A stretch of 64,000 nt of DNA from Undaria pinnatifida. Its lineage: Eukaryota; Sar; Phaeophyceae; Laminariales; Alariaceae. Each line of letters begins with the position of its first letter. Position 1 is the first letter of the stretch. The position numbers and the translations under genes are program-made. Below the pieces are notes generated by a model that was given only the letters and a program-made list of their open reading frames with translations, was not told the origin of the DNA and made no database searches. Shown here piece by piece: positions 31,885-43,500 of the stretch. The stretch covers positions 2,303,653 to 2,367,652 of the forward strand of contig JABAKD010000025.1 in NCBI GenBank assembly GCA_012845835.1. The letters run 5' to 3'.

Positions 31885-34195
31885 TACAAGGGCTCCGCAT
31901 GGTTGCCGGCATTCGCCGGCAACCGTGCTCTGGGTAGGGCCGCGCAGCACTTGGACTTGTTCGATTCAATATTCGAGAGAGTAAAAACCGTTACCACACA
32001 GCACATAGTATACGCGGGTAGAACATAAAGTAATGCCAAGAAATTGATACCGGTATAGACTAACAGTGGACCCCTTGCTACTTGTGTCGTTTCCTCCGTT
32101 TCCCCGTTTCTTGCGTGAGTCCGATTCTGAGCGTCATCATATGTACATTTCGATCGGATAAATCCGAGCCCACGCAGACTGAACCTCTAGTCTGGCCACG
32201 AAGAGACGGGTTCGAGTGCGTTTCTCGACGTTTCGACTCAACCAAGTATGCAGGACCAGTAGAGGGATGGATAAATGTTTGCTGCATGTTCTCTACGTAG
32301 CAACTGACAGGCGCGCACTGAGCCAGCTTCTTCTACTACATGCATGATACCATAATATACTACGCGCGATCGGAGTATCACACACAGCTTACAAAAATGA
32401 GTTTCGACAAAATCTTCGATCTCATAGCAGTGTATTCATATTGTTTTAATATCTAGATCCGAGGCTCGCAGACCGACTGTGTCTCTGTGTGTATATCGAG
32501 TGATCGTGGAGAGACTCGTTGACTGTATTCTAGGTGTGAAACACGGTGTCGCTGCATTCGTCATTCAATTCCTCGTATGCTCTCATAATAATGCTGCTAC
32601 TTGTTGACATAGACCACTCTCGTCTGGTCGATTGAATATTAGCAGTACGCGATAGCACTCAACAAAGAATTTGGTAGTTAAGAATTGCCGGCTCGATCGA
32701 GTTTTAGACGAAAATATCAACATAAAATTCCTGGTATGGCCTTTTTGTCTGATTGCTGGTCGCTCATTGGCCGGAGATCGTACATAAAGCAACAGTCATC
32801 TGGGGAAGAGAGGGTCCATTCTCAGAATCATAATCTATTCACATATATACAACTCCGACAACCCGGAAACGAACACGGATATATCGCCAGGATTGATACC
32901 TCCCCGTACAGTGTGAAAATCCCCAATTCCACCGACCGGCCGATCTCAAATCAGCTGGGGTTCGTACATTATAGAGCCAGCTTCACCCGGAGACGATAGG
33001 GTCCCATCCCCTGTCCAGGGGTCATTCCAAATATGTAAAAGCTGGACAAACGGGGGGAGAAAACCGAGTTCTCTCGGGTCGACGCCGCCCTCCACGGTGT
33101 GGAAACCCCAGTTCCATTGGCCAGAATCGCTGATTGGTTCGAGCTCCACAGCGGCCCCCCACCATAGTAGAAAGATGACAGAGGCTCACCAACCGATGGG
33201 GGGCAGTTCCGTCGCACACGGGGGATATAGGGCCCCATCCCTGGTTCAGAAATCCTCCGAATTGCGACAGCCCCAGCAACGCGGGAACTATAACGATGAT
33301 CTCCGGGTCGATATACCTCCCCGCACGGCCTGTCAACCCCGACTCCATTGGCTTATTTCTCGTGATTGACTGATAGTGTTTGACTCAAAAAGCTCACAAT
33401 TATGTCCACCTAGTCGGGTTTTGTCGCATACTTCTCGCATACGGCGAACATTTGCAATGCGAGCGCAGGTCAATGAGGTATTTGCATGTTAGGTCGAACA
33501 AAAGAGCGATTTTGAACCTATCTGCTATATCAGGTTGACGTGCCGAGCAAGCACGCTCAAAATGAGAATGAGAAACGCTTGAACAGCAACAACAACGCCA
33601 AACGCAATATACATGGACGAATAAGAGCCATTTGAATGCAAGATTCAGGGGCCCCCGGTTATAAGCACTGTTAATTTCAAACAAAAATGGCGTATTCGAA
33701 GAAAAACGACATAATAATATGTGGAACTGAGACTGGCACGACTCGAGCATACTAGCCAACCGTGGCCGAAACAGCAGTGCATATTTGATTCACTGGCAAA
33801 ATGGTCGAATAATCATGGAATACTTGCTGCGCCCGAATAATCACCTCTTTGTCGCTTATGCGGCAATACAAAAAAACGCTGAAATTCCGATTTGATTCGC
33901 TTATTGGGTCAGAAACCTAAGCTCGCTAATATTTTTTGTCGGGTTTTTTTGCATACTACTCGCGTAGGGCAAATAATGCCATGCGACCGCAATTCGTACC
34001 AAACGCTCGACCTCGGCATGAATCTATGCAGTTGGTGCCCAGAGCGTCACGATAAAGACATTCGGGACATGAGAGCGGTCAAATCGCCATGTCCCGGCAT
34101 ACTAACAGCCCTATATATTGCCCACGGCATAGAAGAGTAATGAGCGCCTGCTTCGGCTTGACACAGGGTGATCTTGAATCGAAATAGAATACCCT
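31885..34195 (+). repeat. Long direct repeat, copy 2
   Basis: Same order of landmarks as 25455-28290. It lacks the tRNA fold-back cluster and the expanded CAA array. It contains a repeat A fragment at 32352-32440 (GCGATCGGAGTATCACACAC). Confidence 0.85.
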
Positions 34196-34749
34196 TTCAT
34201 TCTTCTGTCTTTTCTATTTCTTCTATTTTCTAATGGACTTGCGTCTGACGTGCGTTTGCATGGTGATAGGTACCACGAGACATTTGTGCAGAAGATCCCT
34301 CTTTTTAATGGTACTGCTACATCGTCGATTGCCAGGAGATAATCAACAAGATCCCTATTACTCTGTATCATCGGTTAATTCCTGACGAACACGAGACAGC
34401 ATTTTCAAGAAGGTCCCTATATTTTACTATACTGTCACTAATTAAATGCCGGCGCACACGATGTATTGACCAGCAGCAACAACAAAAACAGTCAGTAGCC
34501 AGCGCAAGTATTGCAACCACTACTACCTTGATGATCACACCTAGCTTTAGAAGCGCAGCCACGTTTCGTTTGTGGGGATAAATATACATGAAATTGGTGT
34601 GGGATATTTGTTATGCGGTCCTGAAGGATGGATCGTTGATCGTGGACCAATATACAGTATACGAAACAGCGTTTTGGAGCGGCGACGAAAGATTGACAAA
34701 ACATTGTTTCTCGTACTACTACTGCGATATTTAAAAGTGAACACCATCC
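34196..34749. other. No gene recognised
   Basis: A short pyrimidine-rich stretch near 34200-34230. Short frames only. Confidence 0.4.
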
Positions 34750-34950
34750 GTTGTGTTTATTGCGTATTTTCTGTGGTCTATCTAGCCTGTTTTGTTGTGT
34801 TCTCGTACCCGGTACGCTAGCATTTCACTTGCTTTATACCTTCATTAATTGCGATTGTTTGGTTTACTCTGTCTCACAGTCTGTGACCACATAATATTAA
34901 GTTGTATCTCTCTAGGATGGGAAATCAGCGGCACTGGGTGCAATGGTGTT
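34750..34950 (+). repeat. Dispersed repeat, also at 24640-24830
   Basis: Matches with GTTTACTCTGTCTCACAGTC and TGTGACCACA, then GGAAATCAGCGGCACTGGGT. Confidence 0.65.
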
Positions 34951-35460
34951 GGGTAGGGAACGGCCCCCCACGAAGACAACAAACGCTCGAACAAATATAT
35001 TTAACGTTGAAATTCGATATTGAAAAGCAACGACACAGCAGTCAGTCCCACGATGTGCACAATAGGCAAAACGCTTCGAGGTGTAACCATGAAAAAGTGT
35101 GGTGGGGACGAAATAAGAAGCCAATTTGGATTGATGCCAACTTGGAAATAAATGTTTTCCCATATATGTGTTTTCTTCGTTCAAGCTCTGCATATATATG
35201 CCAAGATCCAAGAATAGCTCGGGCGTATACTGCCCAAAATACAAATTTTTGCGCAATTATATCTTGTCTCACCCAGCCCACGTACCCGATCCCGGCCAGA
35301 TGCAGAACATATACGGCAGGGCGAGGGGCGTTTGAGCCGCCCCCCGAAGGCGGCGCTCGAACGAAGCTGTTTGACCAATAATTCCAGCTCCGAGAATCGC
35401 ATACTGAGGCCGAGACGGAAAACAAATCCTGACCGAATCCCTCCAAAAAACATTGACCAT
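34951..35460 (+). repeat. Dispersed repeat family B, partial copy
   Basis: 35330-35445 (GAGCCGCCCCCCGAAGGCGG, CATACTGAGGCCGAGA) matches 31740-31850. Weaker similarity extends upstream. Confidence 0.65.
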
Positions 35461-36194
35461 GTATATATTTTTTGTATGTTGTTGGGTCTTTCCCTTTCTT
35501 GCTCCCAAAACAAAAACAAACAAAAAAGTCATATTGGAGCCAGTGATAGATCTTCTAGACCTTCTACATCTCTGCTCTAGTACTGACTCGCTTTTGGCTG
35601 CTGTTTCACGCCATGCAGTCTCACATCATCAGTCTAATCTACAAGTGCTTATCACTTTGAATAACTCTTTTTTCGACGGGGTTGGGGAAATACATCTTCT
35701 CCTTCAGGCAAAGTCCAGTTCACCAGCGTTTTCATTATTAGGGGCATTATGACGTTGGGCATCTTTCGCCAACCAAGATAATGTGAGAGCGTTGAGACGA
35801 CCATCCGCAAGAGACGCCTTCTCTCTGCATGAGCCGTACAACGGACGACCAATGAGCGACTAACCCGTATGATAGCGTAATGTTCGGAACGATGGCTGGT
35901 GGAATGAACCCGGCACGAGGTCGACCGGGACAGACTGGGCCCAGTGTCCGGCAGACATCATCATCATTAGGATATTCAAGGCAACCGAGGGGTCCACGAA
36001 TAGCTGCCCGTTACTGTTCGGAATAGAGACTGTGCTATGGTCAAGGTCGGCTAAGAAGAGTGGAAACTGTGGCACCGGGGGCTGGTAGACGCGGCGGATC
36101 GCTTCGTGACGAGATAACACAGGGTCGAGGCGAAGAACTTGAAACGCCTCTCAGAAGGGAGCAGACGCCAAATGCGGCAACCAAGGGAAACTGG
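35461..36194. other. Unassigned; possible short ORF
   Basis: A reverse frame at 35860-36120 (86 codons) has ordinary-looking composition (residues such as FPLFLADLDHSTVSIPNSNG), but no family is recognised and no splice partner is seen. It could be a remnant exon. Confidence 0.3.
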
Positions 36195-37178
36195 AGGGAC
36201 CGGGGGGGGGGGGGGGGGCAGCCCTACTGATACAACAGCTGTGTACTTCGTATATACTGTTTGTCCCGCCCGTCCCCTCCTTTTCCCCCCGATCCCTCTT
36301 GTTCAAACGTCCCACCAAATCAAAACCTTCCTGAGAGTAGTAAACACCACCAGCCAGCTGATATCATCTCATTATCTTTCTAACCATCCATACCGTAGCT
36401 CCAATTCACCCCCCCCCCCCTTTTCTTTTTGTTTTCCCGCCCTTTTGTTCAAACGCCCCACCTTCAATCGAAATCGGCCAGAGTAATGAACACTTGTACG
36501 CAATTGATATCACGTCATTATCTTGCTAGCCATCCATGGCGTAGCTTTCATCCAACCCCCCTCCCCCCCCCCCCCCAAACGCCCCCTCCTTCCCCACCAC
36601 CCGCACCATCGCCTAAACCTAGCACCACGCGTATAACAAACCCTTACATTTATTCGACTTAACGATGTTGGTTTTAAAAACCCTATCTGCCCTCCCCCCC
36701 CCTCCCCCCTTCCCACCGCCACCCCCAACCCCTCGAATGCTCTGCCCTCTCCTCACTGGTTGTACGACTTACAGGATAGGATTTGTATTTTCCACGCACA
36801 GATTGAGCTGCGCCGCCCGTCCCCCCCCCCTTCTTGATTAAACCCAGGTCACCCGCGTGCTTGAAAACTCCGCCCTCCCCTAACCGGTTATTCGACTTAC
36901 AGGATTCACTTGATAAACTGATGCATTTCGTTCCACAGCTGTCAGATTTTGTCCCCCTCAAAAACAGGTTTTACAGTTTCCGCGCACAGACTGACTAACA
37001 CCACTTGTTGACCCGGATAGCTACACCGTAGTGCCAAAGAGAGTCGCCGACCTATATCCTTAATGAGGACGCACAACCCGTAATACGCGCGATCGGACGA
37101 TCACACACGGCTTGCAAATATGAGTTTCTACAAAATCCTCGATTTCACAGCAGCTAGCTGGAGTGTATTTTCATTTTT
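36195..37178 (-). repeat. Homopolymer-rich repeat R, inverted copy
   Basis: C and G runs with the same spacers as 17700-18695 (AATCGGCCAGAGTAATGAAC, CATTATCTTGCTAGCCATCC, CCTAGCACCACGCGTATAAC), ending in repeat A (37038-37178). The TIR element follows ten bases later. Confidence 0.8.
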
Positions 37179-37187
37179 TTAGTATTA

Positions 37188-38520
37188 GAGTGTTTGCAAA
37201 AATACGTTTCTAAAAATTTACTTGCCTTCCGCCAAAAAAGTAAATTGCCTTCCCACCGACTTTTTCGTGTGTTTGCGCTAGCGGTAAACAAAATCCTGCA
37301 GGCGACGCCTCCGAAATTTAGAAGGGAAACGGGGATGTGCGCGATTGTAATATACGTAAGAGTACATACAGCAGCAGCAGTACGAGTACTCGTAGTATTA
37401 TACGATATACGAGTACTCGCTGTACGTACTCCAGTCTCGAGCCTCTCGTTCCAGTTGCAGCATACCTGGTACACGGTATATTACATGCAAGCACCCAACA
37501 GACTACAAATCAAAGGTATGGGGGTCTGTCTATACGTACAGCAGCAGCAGTACGAGTTACTGCTGTATAGTACTATACGATACGAGTACTCATTTGTACG
37601 TACTCCAGTCTCGAGCCTCTCGTTTCAGGTGCAGCAGTACCTGGAACACGGTACATACAAGGACCCAACAGACTACAAATCAGAGGTATGGCGGTCTGTC
37701 TCGCGCGTAAAAACTCCTTGTGAGCAGGGACTACCTCATTACACGTGCTACAAGCAGAGCAACGCCTTCCTCATGCGACGGAAGGGAAGGCGAAGCGCAG
37801 TTTCCCCATGGAACGTGGACCTGTTATTGCCAAGCACCACCCTGCGAAGAATCCGCAGTGCACGCAGCGGTTTAGGGCAGAGGAGTTTCCGCTCCTCTGC
37901 CTGAAACCAAAAGTCATGCCACGCTTCAGTCGCGGTGATGTTGGAGAAGCGCGGTGGCTGCTGTCGCACAGATGGACCGATACGAGTCCTATCTTGCCAG
38001 ATGCGGCACACGATAGCCGCAATCAAGGCGCGTGGTGTCGCTCTCTGCGTTGAGGCTCCTCTCCGCGTGCGTTCGACTCCGTCAGCTGCGAGAAGTTCAC
38101 CACAGCTTGCAGCAAGCGCTGAACCCTTGGTCACGGACGCAGAGGGCAGCAATAGACGGTTCATCACCGGCCTACTGCATATCTCTGATGTTACGCCTGC
38201 GCGTCGTGCTCAGGGTACTACCCTCTCCATCCTCCGTGCGTTCGTTGCTTGTGCTGCTGCTGTGCAAACAGCGGTGCTTGTCCTGTTTGTCCCGTGGTTG
38301 GGGCACTATTAGGCCCTTGCAGAGGCGTTCTGCCTCGGACAAATGCTCGATGCGTTGTAGGCCAATAAAACAGAGAGACAAAATTTACCGCAACTTTTGA
38401 TCAAAACCTACCTTCGATGAAGTACATTTTTGCCTTTTTTTCAGAAATTTACCGCAAATCTTACCTTCGGTACAATTTTTGAACAAGTAAAATTCTAAAA
38501 ACGTACTTTCGCAAACACAC
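37188..38520 (-). mobile_element. TIR element, TA target site, copy 2
   Basis: Inverted relative to 16304-17466 and flanked by TA (37186-37187, 38521-38522). It is 170 bp longer because a block with CAGCAGCAGCAGTACGAGT and CTCGAGCCTCTCGTT is tandemly duplicated (about 37371 and 37540). No transposase is found; the short frames shared by the copies have no recognisable domain. Confidence 0.85.
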
Positions 38521-38531
38521 TATCATTATAT

Positions 38532-38873
38532 TTTTGCATCCCATTTATTTTATCCGCACTACTCTGAGACTCGTCTTGCTCCCTTGCCAGTAGTAACTCA
38601 TATCCAAGGCAATATAGCGGGCCCTTCTCCCCCCTCCTCACTACGGTGCGTGCCTTTATTTTTGTCGCGAGAGGAAATCAGCATTTTTCTTCCCTCGTCA
38701 ACTCGCGTCGAATTGTACCTACCCACACTCGATAGGCGCTATCAGCAGTTTGTTGTAGATCTTTTTTTTTTCATTTTTCCTAATAAAAACAAATCTCGCA
38801 ACAGTGAGAATCGAACTCAAGGATCAATGTTAGTTGTATTCGAAGGTAACCACTAGACCACCGGGGCTACCGG
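38532..38873 (-). mobile_element. SINE family 1, full copy
   Basis: Minus-strand head GCCCCGGTGGTCTAGTGGTT (A box) and GAGTTCGATTCTCACT (B box), then a body shared with 28326-28529 and 56566-56800. The 3' end (left) is A-rich on the minus strand. The tRNA acceptor stem is not closed, so this is a tRNA-derived element and not a gene. Confidence 0.75.
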
Positions 38874-39446
38874 CTTTACGTAGTAGTAGATGAATGCAGA
38901 AACGAAGTGGTAGATAGTGTGGCAAGGTACCTATTCGACCAAAAGGTTTGAAGCATGATGTGCTACGATAGCCCTGAACCCTCTACAGCGAGTGGTAGTT
39001 TCTGTTTTTTTGTTCATTTATGTTGAGGTCAATGGGGGGAGCGCGAAAGCGTCGACTGTTGGTTTACGCCTGCGCACAAGTCTGATGTATGATGTGCATG
39101 GCTGCAAAGAATCTACGGAGATGGTAAAGTAGAACAATTGATATGATTGGCGATCCCAATCAATCTTCGATATGTTCGAGTCGAGCCCCCTTTGGCGCAG
39201 TGTACTAGTAATGCTGCTGTTACTCAGTTCACTATTTTGTTGTCTTCGAGTGTGCAAGTTTAGAGTGGCCTCTGGGACTCCGGTACTTATTTATATATTC
39301 TATCTTCTTGTCTTCTCCTCCGCCTGATAGTCCCTCGTCGGGTACCGAGAGCAATCTCCCCCGTGAGTCACCCTACGCCGGGCATACAGATGGTCGATGT
39401 GCTAGCATGATCATCCGACAAGACAACTTGTGCCTTTGGACGTAGA
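38874..39446. other. No gene recognised
   Basis: No homology or clear repeat is seen in this stretch. Confidence 0.4.
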
Positions 39447-39993
39447 GTGCTCGGACGAGCTCGAGACGAGTATGATTGTCGACTGCAGCGGCTTTTGCGG
39501 AGGATACAGTCTAAATGGAGGGGAACCATATTCTGGGAAGGTTACTCAGTCTCCGAGGACCACAAGGTCGAGACCCAACGCTTAACTGACAAGCGAATGG
39601 CTTGGTTTGCTGCATTGCAAGTACAGGATCTTGCCGAGACAATCCTCCGCGGAGAGGAGCCAGTCGAGGACAATGACAGACGCCCAATGGAACGCTGCAT
39701 TCCCGACGCCTCAAGAGTTCTTAGAGGGAACTCTCCCAAAGATCGTCGGCCAGTTGAAATGCCAACGAAGGCATGGATTCCATGAGCAGCAGCAAGAGCT
39801 ATTCAAAATAATGGCTTCAGTAGTAATGGCGTGGACATTGGAGGATAAGCGATGGCAGGAATTAACGCAAACCAACCCGAGTCGGGAAGGTTGGAAGAGG
39901 ACGCAAAAGTGGCAGAGCAAGAAACGCCGGTGCAGCCGCTGGCCCTCCTGTCGCCACCGGAAAAAATTGGTTGAGATGAGCATGAAGGGGTGA
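39447..39993 (+). pseudogene. Unknown coding remnant in two frames
   Basis: A frame at 39447-39785 (RLQRLLRRIQSKWRGTIFWE, then DKRMAWFAALQVQDLAETIL) overlaps a second at 39607-39993 (AQWNAAFPTPQEFLEGTLPK, VVMAWTLEDKRWQELTQT). Amphipathic composition continuing from one frame into the other suggests one gene with a frameshift near 39660-39690. Its charge pattern would fit a Gag-like protein, but no zinc knuckle or other diagnostic motif is present. Confidence 0.35.
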
Positions 39994-40649
39994 CGGTATC
40001 TAAGAACATGGTGGTTGAGGTTGGAGGAGTGATGGCGTGTGATGGGGGGAAAAGGATGATGGAGTCTATGCAGATGGACAAGGAGAAAGAGCTGCTTCAG
40101 CAGCAGCCGCACCAGCAGCAGCCACAGCTACCTGGTGCTGCCGCCTCGGACACGTAGCCACCCCCGTTGTCAGCAGATCTTGATGAGAGCAACAGCGAGC
40201 GGAAGATCGGAAGCCATGATTTTATGTTTTTTTGTTTTGGGAGGCATAGCAGCAGGGTCGTTCGCGTTTGGAAAAAGCAAAACAAAGGGGGGAGGTCAGA
40301 GAGATCGCGAGCTGGATGAGAGCGATTGAAAACGAGAAGGCATTGGCACGGGTTAGTCCTTCAGCATCTTCGAGGGTTGGGGGCACGAGACGCCTGGTCG
40401 GCGCCTAACCCGTCCGCGGCGAACACGTGTACGCGAAAAGGGGTGACCCGCTACAACCTCCGAAGTCGAAAAGGCACGTATTACTTTCAAGTACCATAGC
40501 AATAGTAGTATCAAAACATGCTTGTTAGTCGAATGATGATATTCTACAACTGGTATAATTAGAGGGTCTCGTAGCGATTACGACTTTTTTGGTTGGCATA
40601 GCGCTTACTCGAGGTAGGGTCGTCGAATGATGCGTACTTCAACTGGTAT
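39994..40649. other. No gene recognised
   Basis: A GCAGCAGCC-rich patch lies near 40095-40130. Confidence 0.4.
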
Positions 40650-41450
40650 AGTTGAGCCATTTCTTATACCGAAGGGTTTTGTCACTCGAAAGCGGCCGTT
40701 TTCGACTGAAGCCCAAATCCATATTTTTTCTTACACAGTCGAAAAAAGCCTTTCTCGACTCAACTTTTTCCGACTAAGGTTTCCAACTACTGGGGGATCC
40801 AGTCGAAAAACTTCAGAACTTTTTCGACTGGATCTGTCGAAAAACTCAGTCGAAAAAGTGTTATACCTGTTTTTCGAACCGATCGCATCGCTCATCCCAC
40901 CAAAAAACACACACCAACACGCCCACACACCCATACCAGGTACCACACAACAGTATCATACAACAGCGCCGACGCTGCCTTCGCTATCACTGCTGTTGCT
41001 TCTCGCCGCAAGTCAGCGTGGCGCACTCCCAGCTCCGCCCGCCAGCAGCGTGTATCACACGACAGCAGTAGCGCGCGTTATCGATGCCATTTCGCCAACA
41101 ACGGTTATGCCTGCTGTAGCTTTAGCGGCTCTCGGCTGAGTGCAACGCCACGAACGTAGCTTTGGCGGCTTTCAGCTTAGCCCAACGCGAACAACCCGCT
41201 TAGATGGAGGTTCGTCGCGCGTGAAGCACGCGTTGCTTGCGAAGAACGCGCGAAGCGCAGATCTGCCAACCAATTTTCGAGTGCCATACAACAGCACTCC
41301 CTCACACCAACCGCCTCTCTCTGGCAAGAGCACAAGAACTATAAAATCGACTTGACTGACTATAAGAAGAAGGACCAGAAGAATACAGTGAAAAAGAAGT
41401 CCAGTCGAAAGGGCCGTTTTCGACTGGCGGAATTCGACTGTAAAGGAAAT
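40650..41450. repeat. AGTCGAAAAA word cluster
   Basis: AGTCGAAAAA and TTTTTCGACT, with single-base variants, occur about ten times in both orientations at 40690-40860, and several more at 41400-41450 (CAGTCGAAAGG, GTTTTCGACTGGCGG). Spacing is irregular, so this is not a normal tandem repeat. Confidence 0.7.
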
Positions 41451-42089
41451 GGCCTTAGCGGTTGATACTCTGCTTATCAAGCGCAACTACGAACTAAAAT
41501 GCTGGACTTTTGGAGGGATGAGCGATTGCTACTCATAGTCCTGATGTTTGACGGGCATATTATAAATAGCGCTTGCCTGTGATAGCCGAACTTTCTGTCG
41601 TACAAGTATGTGATGAGAGTTGGCACTTTGGTTCATTTTCGTTCAACCATTTTCCCTCAGTTCCAAAAAGTCAAGGAAGAGATGGTTACTGCCGAAAGGA
41701 TGCCTTTTGATCCTGGTTGTTGGAAAAGATCACGGTGGTATTGTTTGGTGTATCAGCGGTCTATACTTTTGATGAATGGTATACACGTGGTTTGTGGTCG
41801 TTGTGGTATATTTTTTTTGGGTTGGCCGGGAAAAGTTAACATACCAGGTATGATAAACGCATGCATCCGTGCTTAACCCCTTTAGAGCCCCCAAATCCCA
41901 CCCTATACTAACTTCAAGTAAATTTGTCCCCAAAAAGGGGTTCCAGTAGTGAAGGCGTTAACTTTTCTGTTGCAACAACGAGAGGTGGTGGATTGGGTGG
42001 TTGCGTTTTTCAACACACAACTGAACTTTCAACCCTGCCTGGTGTTATGCCTGCATTGATACAGTACCTGTGGTACCAGGTAGCCTGTC
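41451..42089. other. No gene recognised
   Basis: Short frames only, including one with VHFRSTIFPQFQKVKEEM at 41630, without recognised family. Confidence 0.4.
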
Positions 42090-42398
42090 GCCCCGGTAGT
42101 GTATCAGGTTATCCTCGAGCCTGGTATAGGTCAGTTTCGTGAGTTCGAGCCCGCCGAGTGCATACTCGTATAAATTTGTTGAGACTTTTTCTTTTGCACA
42201 AGTTGACTTGCAGAAAGCGCGAGAGCGTGAGTCAGCAACACTCGATGTAAAATCGACGAGCAGTGGGATTGCTGAACCCTATGCACGATAAAAATTGATG
42301 GCAAGAACCGGGAGAGAGAAGGGGCGACACCTGTGACCACGGCTTGTCCAGAAGCTGGAAAGCAGAAGTGTGCGAAAAAAACAAAAAACAAAAAAAAA
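42090..42398 (+). mobile_element. SINE family 2 with A-rich tail
   Basis: tRNA-like head GCCCCGGTAGTGTATCAGGT with a B box CGTGAGTTCGAGCCC, a body with CGCGAGAGCGTGAGTCAGCA and TGACCACGGCTTGTCCAGAA, then a tail of A runs broken by C. A second copy is at 56957-57250. Confidence 0.75.
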
Positions 42399-43240
42399 GT
42401 GAGAATCGTAGTTTATTGGCGTACTTTCTGGGCGATGGTGGATGATACGATTGTGTTCAACCCCCCCCCCCCCCCCCCTCCCCCTATGCCGTACAAAACC
42501 GAGTGATCAGGGGGAAAGGGTAGACAGATATAAGGCTTATACTATCCACAGGTCATCACACGTCATGACATGTACGAAGGAACGCACAGCAGTAGTACAC
42601 GGGGAAAATATTTGTTTTTGGGAGCGTTTGACAAGGAAATTTGATATTCATATCTTTGAGCTGGTGGGGCGAAAAGAGATATCGATCGTCCACGAGCCGT
42701 CGCGGATTTACCGCGGGACATCGGTGCGCCGTAGTCTTGTAATAAACTCCTGGTGATATGAATTGGAGGTCGAGCTTGCTGGATGCTTGATTTTTTTGAA
42801 CAGGGGAAGTAGGTAGGCATGATGAATGCTGGAGTCCGTAGTTAGTTGAAAGAGCACGTGTCCTAATCAAAATGTCCTGTAATACCAACGCGTGTTGAGA
42901 GCTTGGCATGGACTAAACCACAGCGGAATTAGTTGGACAAAATGTGGCTCAACTCCGGAATGGGGGAGTTTGACTCCGGAGGGGTGGAGTTATATCATAG
43001 CTTATCGTATATTTTAGTTGAAGGCGAAGCTCTTATACTTTATTTGAGTTTGAGGATGGTACTTTTGAGAGTTTGCTGGAATGTAGGGTACCGTGAGCAT
43101 TATCATGACAGTTGTCACGAGCATGAGGGATGTAGAATTGATAATTTTCTCGTACCAATGTCTGATATATGTAACTGTAAAGTATGTACGACGCTCGGCA
43201 GGGATCCTATACACAAGGACACTTTCGTGATCCAAGGGTG
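42399..43240. other. Noncoding, with a 22-bp C run
   Basis: A C run lies at about 42461-42482. Short frames only. Confidence 0.45.
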
Positions 43241-43500
43241 GTCATGGGATCGAATGGGACGCGCATGTGGGACGGGCACGGGATGGGATGAGATGGGACG
43301 GCAATCCCACAGTGATATTTGTGCTGCCCACCCCATCCTATTCCCATCCCATCGCGAATTCCTACCCCATTTGCTCCCACATAGCCGGTAAATCTCCGCT
43401 CCTGTCCCACCTGCTTCCCATCCCAGCACTGGCACAGCTTCTCCCGTCCCAACCCCGCTGTCAACGCAGCTACTCCCGTCCCATGGGACCGCTTGGCGCA
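43241..43500. repeat. ATGGGATGGGA word cluster, fold-back
   Basis: The left part has ATGGGATCGAATGGGACG and CACGGGATGGGATGAGATGG. The right part has CCCCATCCTATTCCCATCCC, CTACCCCATTTGCTCCCAC and CCGTCCCATGGGACC. The words on the two sides are complementary, giving an imperfect fold-back. Confidence 0.65.

Noticed and set aside
35652-35852. Possible LINE fragment because of HYLGWRKMP resembling RYLGWRKRK at 62650
   Set aside because: Only six residues match and the surrounding order differs from the LINE remnant.
38805-38873. Functional tRNA gene
   Set aside because: A and B boxes are present but the acceptor stem does not close and the sequence continues into a repeated body, so it is a SINE head.
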